A stretch of 56,961 bases of DNA from Chitinophagales bacterium (GTDB taxonomy: Bacteria > Bacteroidota > Bacteroidia > Chitinophagales > JADIYW01). The position numbers and the translations under genes were made by a program. Below, piece after piece: positions 52,053 through 56,961 of the stretch. Position 1 is the stretch's first letter, and each line of letters starts with the position of its first letter. The DNA lies in assembly GCA_017984135.1 (NCBI GenBank), contig JAGNZZ010000014.1, positions 1 to 56,961 of the forward strand. The letters are read 5' to 3'. Under the pieces are notes generated by a model. That model was not told the origin of the DNA and ran no database searches. It worked only from the letters and a program-made list of their open reading frames with translations.

Positions 52053-52754
52053 ATGAAATTTGGTGTAGTTGTTTTTCCGGGTTCTAATTGCGATGCAGAT
52101 GTCATCCATGTATGTAAAGAAGTAATGCAATGTGAAACGCGCATTCTTTGGCATAAAGACACACATCTTCAAGATTTAACCACAAAAGATTGTATTATGA
52201 TTCCGGGCGGATTTTCGTATGGCGATTATTTACGTTGTGGTGCCATTGCTCGCTTTTCACCTATTATGGAAAAAGTAATAGAACACGCCAACAATGGCGG
52301 ATATGTTTTTGGTATTTGCAATGGTTTCCAAGTTTTGTGCGAAAGCCATTTGTTACCAGGTGCCTTATTAGCCAATAATCACCAACGTTTTATCTGTCAA
52401 AATCAATATCTATTGCCGCAAACAACTAATTCTGCAATAACCAGAAATTTAGATTTGCAGCAACCCATTAACATTCCGATTGCTCATGGCGAAGGACGTT
52501 ATTTTGCCGATGCACAAACCTTAAAATCATTAAAAGAAAACGACCAAATATTATTTAAATATTGTGATGCAAATGGAAATATAAACGATAATTCTAATCC
52601 AAATGGTTCTATCGAAAACATTGCAGGTATTTGTAATGTTAATAGAAACGTATTCGGTATGATGCCTCATCCGGAAAGATGTGCAGAAGAAGTGTTAGGC
52701 AATACCGATGGAAGAAAATTATTCGAATCTTTATTGAATTTAGTGTATGGTTAA
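52053..52754 (+). CDS. purQ: Phosphoribosylformylglycinamidine synthase glutaminase subunit
   Basis: The 233-residue class-I glutamine amidotransferase has its nucleophilic cysteine in GICNGFQVL (about residue 90) and the His-Glu pair in MPHPERCAEE near the C-terminus. PurQ supplies ammonia to PurL in de novo purine synthesis; with PurS it forms the small-subunit type complex. Other pur genes are not in the window. The stop codon region overlaps the next gene by eight bases. Confidence 0.95.
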   Translation: MKFGVVVFPGSNCDADVIHVCKEVMQCETRILWHKDTHLQDLTTKDCIMIPGGFSYGDYLRCGAIARFSPIMEKVIEHANNGGYVFGICNGFQVLCESHLLPGALLANNHQRFICQNQYLLPQTTNSAITRNLDLQQPINIPIAHGEGRYFADAQTLKSLKENDQILFKYCDANGNINDNSNPNGSIENIAGICNVNRNVFGMMPHPERCAEEVLGNTDGRKLFESLLNLVYG

Positions 52755-54786
52755 TCAATCTTTAGTTTATCGTTATTACAAAATAATATACAGCGATTAT
52801 TCTCATTTTTTCAAAAGAAAGCAATCACTTTTGAAGCTTTTAATTTCATTTAATCTCTTTTTAATTTCATTTTGGGCAAATGCTCAAATAGAACAACATC
52901 TTACTTGGAAAAGTGAAGTAGAAAAAATTTCTGCCACCGAATTCAAGGTCAAGTTTATTTGCAATTTAGATGAGGAATGGCATACCTTTTCTCAATTTAC
53001 CAAAGAAGGTGGTCCGCTTCCTACTCAATTCCGATTTGAATCCAATAAAGACATTGAACTCATAGGAAAAGTAGAAGAAATTGGCAAAAAAAAGACAAAA
53101 TTTGATGAATTATTTGGCGTTGATGTAACTTCATTTATGGGTGATGCTACGTTTGTTCAAAAAGTAAAAATAAAAAATCCGACAGCTATTTTAAAAGGTG
53201 AGTTTGATGGGCAAGTTTGCCGCGATGAAGTAGGATGTATGCCATTTGGTCCCGAAAAATTTGCTATAAAGTTTGACAATACTCATTCTGTTAATTTAAC
53301 GGAAACGGATACGTCCAATTCCACCATAAAGCTTTCGGATACTTCTTTAAAAACAATAACAATTACCGACAGCATTCAACAAAAATTTGATTGGACACAT
53401 GCTCAGAATTCATGCAGTACCAATGACAGTACCAATGCCACGAAAAGTTGGCTTTGGATTTTTATTGCCGGATTTATCGGCGGATTATTTGCGTTGCTCA
53501 CGCCATGCGTATTTCCAATGGTTCCACTCACGGTGAGCTATTTTACAAAAGGTGGTAAAGAAAAAAAATCAGGTGTTTCAAAAGCATTGATGTATGGATT
53601 ATCCATCATTATTATTTATGTTCTGTTGGGCTTAATTATTACCAATATATTTGGCTCCGACGCACTCAATGCTATGAGTACCAATATTTGGTTTAATCTC
53701 ATTTTCTTTGTCGTGTTTGTGTTGTTTGCCTTGTCATTTTTTGGTTTGTTTGAAATCACCTTGCCCGCATCTTGGGCAAATAAAACCGATAGCATGTCGA
53801 GTAAAGGTGGATATTTTGGTATCTTCTTTATGGCATTTACTTTGGCCTTAGTTTCATTTTCTTGCACCGGACCAATTATAGGAACCTTATTAGTCATGGG
53901 TGGCTCCTCTTTGTTTTTTGGTTTGTTAGGTTTTGGTATCGCATTGGCGTTGCCATTTACGTTATTCGCCATGTTTCCACAGTGGTTGCAATCCTTGCCA
54001 AAATCCGGCGGATGGTTAACCACTGTAAAAGTAATTTTAGGATTCTTAGAATTAGCATTGGCATTTAAATTCTTATCCGTAGTGGATATGACCATGAATT
54101 GGGGAATCCTACGCTTTGAACCATTCATGCTCATTTGGATTTTAATATTTGGTGTGATGTCGTTGTATTGCTTAGGCATATTTTTCAAAAGTAAACCAAC
54201 CCATACAGTTAAAGCATTAGGTGTTGCCACCGTGTTATTTACCATCTATTTAACGTATGCTTTGATTGCGTATAAACCGGTGAATTTATTAAGTGGTATA
54301 ATACCACCCACATCGTATAATTTTAAAACCAAAAACGAATCCACCTATATCCATTTTAAAGATTATAAAGAAGGAATGGACTATGCCAAAGCACACAATA
54401 TGCCTGTCTTGTTAGATTTTACTGGATTTGGTTGTGTAAATTGTAGAAAAATTGAAGATAAAGTTTGGAGTGATGAACAAGTGAAAGAACGCTTAAAAGA
54501 GTATGTAATTATTTCACTTTATGTAGATGATAGAAAAGCATTACCACAAGAAGAATGGTATATTTCTACTGCCACCGGAAAAGAACGCGAAGTAAAAACT
54601 GTGGGACAAAAATGGAGTGCTTTTCAAGCAGAGCATTTTAAAACGAACTCTCAGCCTTTGTATGTTTTAATGAATACGAATGAACAGTTATTGAACCAAC
54701 CGGTTGCCTATGATTTTTCTAAAAATAGAGATAACTATATTCAGTTTTTGGAATGTGGTTTAAAAATGAATAAACAAATCAAGTAA
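52747..54786 (+). CDS. DsbD-like thiol:disulfide interchange protein
   Basis: The 679-residue protein has a signal peptide ending near FWANAQ (about residue 47) and an N-terminal DsbD-alpha-like beta domain (about 48-165, with CRDEVGCMPFG). A membrane domain of about eight helices with a redox Cys pair (LLTPCVFPMVP and SFSCTGPIIG) follows. The C-terminal thioredoxin-like domain carries DFTGFGCVNCRKIE. It should carry electrons from cytoplasmic thioredoxin to the periplasm. The ATG at 52747 overlaps purQ; a TTG at 52831 is a possible alternative that would shorten the long N-terminal region. Confidence 0.92.
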   Translation: MVNQSLVYRYYKIIYSDYSHFFKRKQSLLKLLISFNLFLISFWANAQIEQHLTWKSEVEKISATEFKVKFICNLDEEWHTFSQFTKEGGPLPTQFRFESNKDIELIGKVEEIGKKKTKFDELFGVDVTSFMGDATFVQKVKIKNPTAILKGEFDGQVCRDEVGCMPFGPEKFAIKFDNTHSVNLTETDTSNSTIKLSDTSLKTITITDSIQQKFDWTHAQNSCSTNDSTNATKSWLWIFIAGFIGGLFALLTPCVFPMVPLTVSYFTKGGKEKKSGVSKALMYGLSIIIIYVLLGLIITNIFGSDALNAMSTNIWFNLIFFVVFVLFALSFFGLFEITLPASWANKTDSMSSKGGYFGIFFMAFTLALVSFSCTGPIIGTLLVMGGSSLFFGLLGFGIALALPFTLFAMFPQWLQSLPKSGGWLTTVKVILGFLELALAFKFLSVVDMTMNWGILRFEPFMLIWILIFGVMSLYCLGIFFKSKPTHTVKALGVATVLFTIYLTYALIAYKPVNLLSGIIPPTSYNFKTKNESTYIHFKDYKEGMDYAKAHNMPVLLDFTGFGCVNCRKIEDKVWSDEQVKERLKEYVIISLYVDDRKALPQEEWYISTATGKEREVKTVGQKWSAFQAEHFKTNSQPLYVLMNTNEQLLNQPVAYDFSKNRDNYIQFLECGLKMNKQIK

Positions 54787-54838
54787 ATAATTTAGAATTT
54801 AATGAACTAACAAATTGATTATTTCATTAATACATTAC

Positions 54839-54846
54839 TACATTTG
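54839..54846 (+). promoter_or_regulatory. -7 box of bshA (leaderless geometry)
   Basis: TACATTTG, with TTG at 54815-54817 (21 bases upstream), is followed by six bases and then the ATG at 54853. Predicted transcription start is the A of the start codon. Confidence 0.55.
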
Positions 54847-54852
54847 TACGCT

Positions 54853-55992
54853 ATGAACATTGGAATTGTTTGTTATCCTACCTTTGGTGGTAGTGGCGTA
54901 GTTGCCACTGAATTAGGCAAAGGCTTGGCTCAAAAAGGGCATAAAGTACATTTTATCACCTATAAAGAACCGGCTCGATTATTAGATACGTTCAATGAAA
55001 ATATTTTTTTTCATGAAGTAAGCTTAAACGATTATCCATTGTTTGATTATGCGCCGTATGAAACAGCATTAGCCAGTAAGTTGGTGGATGTAGCCATGAA
55101 TGCCAACCTTGATATTTTTCATGTTCATTATGCTATTCCACACGCTTCAGCAGCATACATGGCTCGACAAATTCTATTACAAAAAGGGAAAAATGTTCCT
55201 GTAATTACCACTTTACACGGAACAGATATTACCCTTGTTGGCCGAGATGCTACGTATGAGCCGGTGGTTACTTATTCCATCAATCAATCGTGTGGAGTTA
55301 CCGCCGTTTCCGAAAGTTTAAGACGTGATACCTTCACGAATTTCGATATTAAAAATGAAATTGAAGTAATTCCTAATTTCATTGATTTTTCGCGATTTAA
55401 AAAAACAAACAAAGACCATTTTAAGAAAGCCATTTCGCCTAAAGGTGAAAAAATAATAGTGCATACTTCTAATTTTAGAAAAGTAAAAAGAGTGGAAGAT
55501 GTGATTCATGTTTTTTGTAAAATATCTGAAAAGATTCCAGCTAAATTATTAATGATAGGCGATGGTCCGGAGCGTCAAAATGCAGAAAAGTTAGTGCGCT
55601 CACTATGCGATAAAATGGATGTTCGATTTTTAGGAAAACAAGAAGCTGTTGAAGAATTATTAGCAATTGCAGATGTGTTTTTACTGCCATCAGAAAGTGA
55701 AAGTTTTGGTTTGTCAGCATTAGAAGCCATGGCATGTGAAGTGCCTGTTGTTTCATCCAATGCAGGTGGTATTCCGGAAGTAAATATAGATGGTGAAACC
55801 GGATTTTTATTAAATGTTGGCGATGTACAAGGAATGGCAAACCGATGTTTAGAATTATTGCAAGACGAAGCAATGTTAGCTCAATTTAAAAAGAATGCAT
55901 TTGCACAAGCACAACGTTTTGATATCACATCTATTCTTCCAAAATACGAAGCATTTTATATAAAAATAAAAACAAAAGGCGATTGTAAATAA
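54853..55992 (+). CDS. bshA: N-acetyl-alpha-D-glucosaminyl L-malate synthase
   Basis: The 379-residue GT-B (family 4) enzyme starts MNIGIVCYPTFGGSGVVATELGKGLA, which is characteristic of BshA. It contains TLHGTDITLVGRD (about 120-132) and the nucleotide-sugar motif SESESFGLSALEAMACEVPVVSS (about 280-302). It joins GlcNAc to L-malate in the first step of bacillithiol synthesis, the low-molecular-weight thiol of many Bacteroidota. The ATG at 54853 is preferred to a TTG at 54844, which lies in the promoter. bshB and bshC are not in the window. Confidence 0.95.
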   Translation: MNIGIVCYPTFGGSGVVATELGKGLAQKGHKVHFITYKEPARLLDTFNENIFFHEVSLNDYPLFDYAPYETALASKLVDVAMNANLDIFHVHYAIPHASAAYMARQILLQKGKNVPVITTLHGTDITLVGRDATYEPVVTYSINQSCGVTAVSESLRRDTFTNFDIKNEIEVIPNFIDFSRFKKTNKDHFKKAISPKGEKIIVHTSNFRKVKRVEDVIHVFCKISEKIPAKLLMIGDGPERQNAEKLVRSLCDKMDVRFLGKQEAVEELLAIADVFLLPSESESFGLSALEAMACEVPVVSSNAGGIPEVNIDGETGFLLNVGDVQGMANRCLELLQDEAMLAQFKKNAFAQAQRFDITSILPKYEAFYIKIKTKGDCK

Positions 55993-56016
55993 CAACTTGT
56001 TTCCTAGCTATTTTGA

Positions 56017-56835
56017 TTATACTTTTTCATTTCTATAAAATTGATAAAGCAAGAACGCACTGATTCCGGTGCATACATGCCATACTGCATGACCTTGATA
56101 GATGGATGTTGGATGGCAGCCCATTTTTTGAACGTCTAAGGTGCGCAAGATAAATGCTGCGATTAAAAAAATAAAGCTGAACGCCATTAAAACAAATGAG
56201 TATGCTTTTTTATTTTTGGTATAATTGAGGCCTGTTAATATCACCAATAATAAGATTAAAAAAGGCAATAAATAAGTGCTTTTTAGGAGAAGATGCAGAG
56301 GAATAAATAAGAGTATCAACAGAAAAATAAACAGGATATAAATGCCTTTTGATTGTTGAAAAAATGGCCAATTATTTTTCAATTTATAGAAACTGATTCC
56401 AATTAAAACGAGGCAAATACTATAAGTGGCATTCATATCTATACGTTGTCCGAGCCAAGTAAGTGATGCATGAAAAAACGCACTGCCAAAACATAGATAC
56501 ACTAAACAACCACCCAAAAGTATAGATAAAGCTGGAAATTTTTGTATGATATTTAGATTTTCCTTCTTATTTTTTCTATCATGAAATCCAATTAAAACGA
56601 CTATCATTCCAAGAAAAAAATACATGAGGTTGGAATAAGTATTCATGGTTTGACGAAAGAAATGGCTTACTTGGTCGAGCTCGCAATATTCTACGGTTAA
56701 TGCAGACTTGCTTTGCTGCAAACTTTGCCAATAGCTACCATCGAAATTATGGTTTAGGAAAATAAAAATAAGACATAATAATACAGTTGTAAAAAAAGCA
56801 ATAAAATATATTTTGTAGATGCTTTGTTTGTTCAT
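56017..56835 (-). CDS. Ceramidase-like (CREST superfamily) membrane hydrolase
   Basis: The 272-residue protein has seven to eight hydrophobic segments. It keeps the ordered residues of alkaline ceramidases and CREST relatives: YCE (Glu52), TYSNLMYF, CFGSAFFHASLTWLGQRIDM (His122, Asp133) and a late GHAVWH histidine pair. These residues bind a zinc ion in the membrane hydrolase family. Ceramide is a plausible substrate in sphingolipid-making Bacteroidota, but this is inferred; other amides or esters are possible. The gene converges on bshA after 24 bases. Confidence 0.75.
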   Translation of the reverse strand: MNKQSIYKIYFIAFFTTVLLCLIFIFLNHNFDGSYWQSLQQSKSALTVEYCELDQVSHFFRQTMNTYSNLMYFFLGMIVVLIGFHDRKNKKENLNIIQKFPALSILLGGCLVYLCFGSAFFHASLTWLGQRIDMNATYSICLVLIGISFYKLKNNWPFFQQSKGIYILFIFLLILLFIPLHLLLKSTYLLPFLILLLVILTGLNYTKNKKAYSFVLMAFSFIFLIAAFILRTLDVQKMGCHPTSIYQGHAVWHVCTGISAFLLYQFYRNEKV

Positions 56836-56961
56836 ACTCTAATGTACAAAATGGTAAACACAATTTAACTACACTCAAACTTTTCATAGACAATATGTTA
56901 ATGAATAAGTATCATTTTTTATACTATACTGATGCATAATAAAAAAATATTATTATATTTA
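56836..56961. other. Window end, no gene
   Basis: The last 126 bases are AT-rich, with no ORF and no clear -7 box that fits the ceramidase-like gene; a TACCATTTTG on its strand is one base too long in the spacer. I see nothing else. Confidence 0.5.

Noticed and set aside
53616-54245. 209-residue open frame on the minus strand
   Set aside because: It lies fully inside the DsbD-like gene, whose family motifs continue through this stretch; the antisense frame has low-complexity Asn/Lys/Pro composition and no domain.

Overview
The window reads as an AT-rich chromosomal segment of a Bacteroidota bacterium, probably from the Chitinophagales/Saprospirales side, though the exact lineage cannot be fixed from sequence alone. 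The evidence is: -7 promoter boxes of the Bacteroidota type TAnnTTTG and no visible Shine-Dalgarno sequences; the block DUF6089-like / uppS / bamA / ompH / ompH / murI in an order typical of the phylum; a fused MurF-alanine racemase; BshA of bacillithiol synthesis; and many Bacteroidota-type secreted proteins and lipoproteins. TTG and GTG starts are common. I see no tRNA, rRNA, CRISPR array, insertion sequence, integrase or phage gene. No gap between genes exceeds 300 bases; the two longest are about 273 and 277 bases.

Layout. 1-4219: gamma-carbonic anhydrase, small lipoprotein, EamA transporter, TlpA-like thioredoxin, DUF4403-like protein, a UDP-sugar epimerase and an HMA copper-chaperone-type protein. 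4311-8876: a compact stress module of a DUF2249 x3-ScdA_N-hemerythrin fusion, a DUF1858-DUF2249-DUF2249 protein, a polytopic heme-copper-oxidase/NnrS-like membrane protein, a MIP18 Fe-S assembly protein and an Rrf2 regulator with three Fe-S-type cysteines; a 24-bp palindrome lies ahead of the first gene. 8890-15181: cdsA and a CPBP protease (minus), divergent dusB, two glycosyltransferases, and murI. 15269-20799: the outer-membrane biogenesis operon (minus), ended by a strong terminator. 20992-23793: uvrA of a type lacking the first zinc-finger cysteines. 23953-28564: ECF sigma factor, yidD, S41 protease, tsaB, two cysteine-free ArsR regulators and an AhpD-like protein. 28842-37345: polA, a large TPR/PD40/SPOR protein, a tandem pair of secreted paralogues and a coiled-coil protein. 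37382-40198: murF-alr and a Rieske protein (minus). 40300-44745: a lipoprotein, then a beta-helix / diheme cytochrome / beta-helix lipoprotein cluster. 44915-50956: an oligopeptide-type ABC importer (binding protein plus two permeases, no ATPase) joined through an octanucleotide repeat to a secreted protein of unknown function. 51019-56835: membrane protein, purQ, DsbD-like protein, bshA and a ceramidase-like membrane hydrolase.

Three things stand out. (1) The nitrosative/iron-sulfur stress module, with internally triplicated DUF2249 and a candidate operator centred about 40 bases before the predicted transcription start. (2) The duplicated beta-helix lipoprotein flanking a diheme cytochrome lipoprotein: the pair is a known two-gene association of unknown function, but here it is a triplet. 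(3) A recurring geometry in which the G of a TAnnTTTG box sits exactly seven bases before the start codon at several unrelated genes, which predicts leaderless mRNAs. The eight-copy TAATGnAn repeat, in which every unit is a stop/start overlap, is also unusual.
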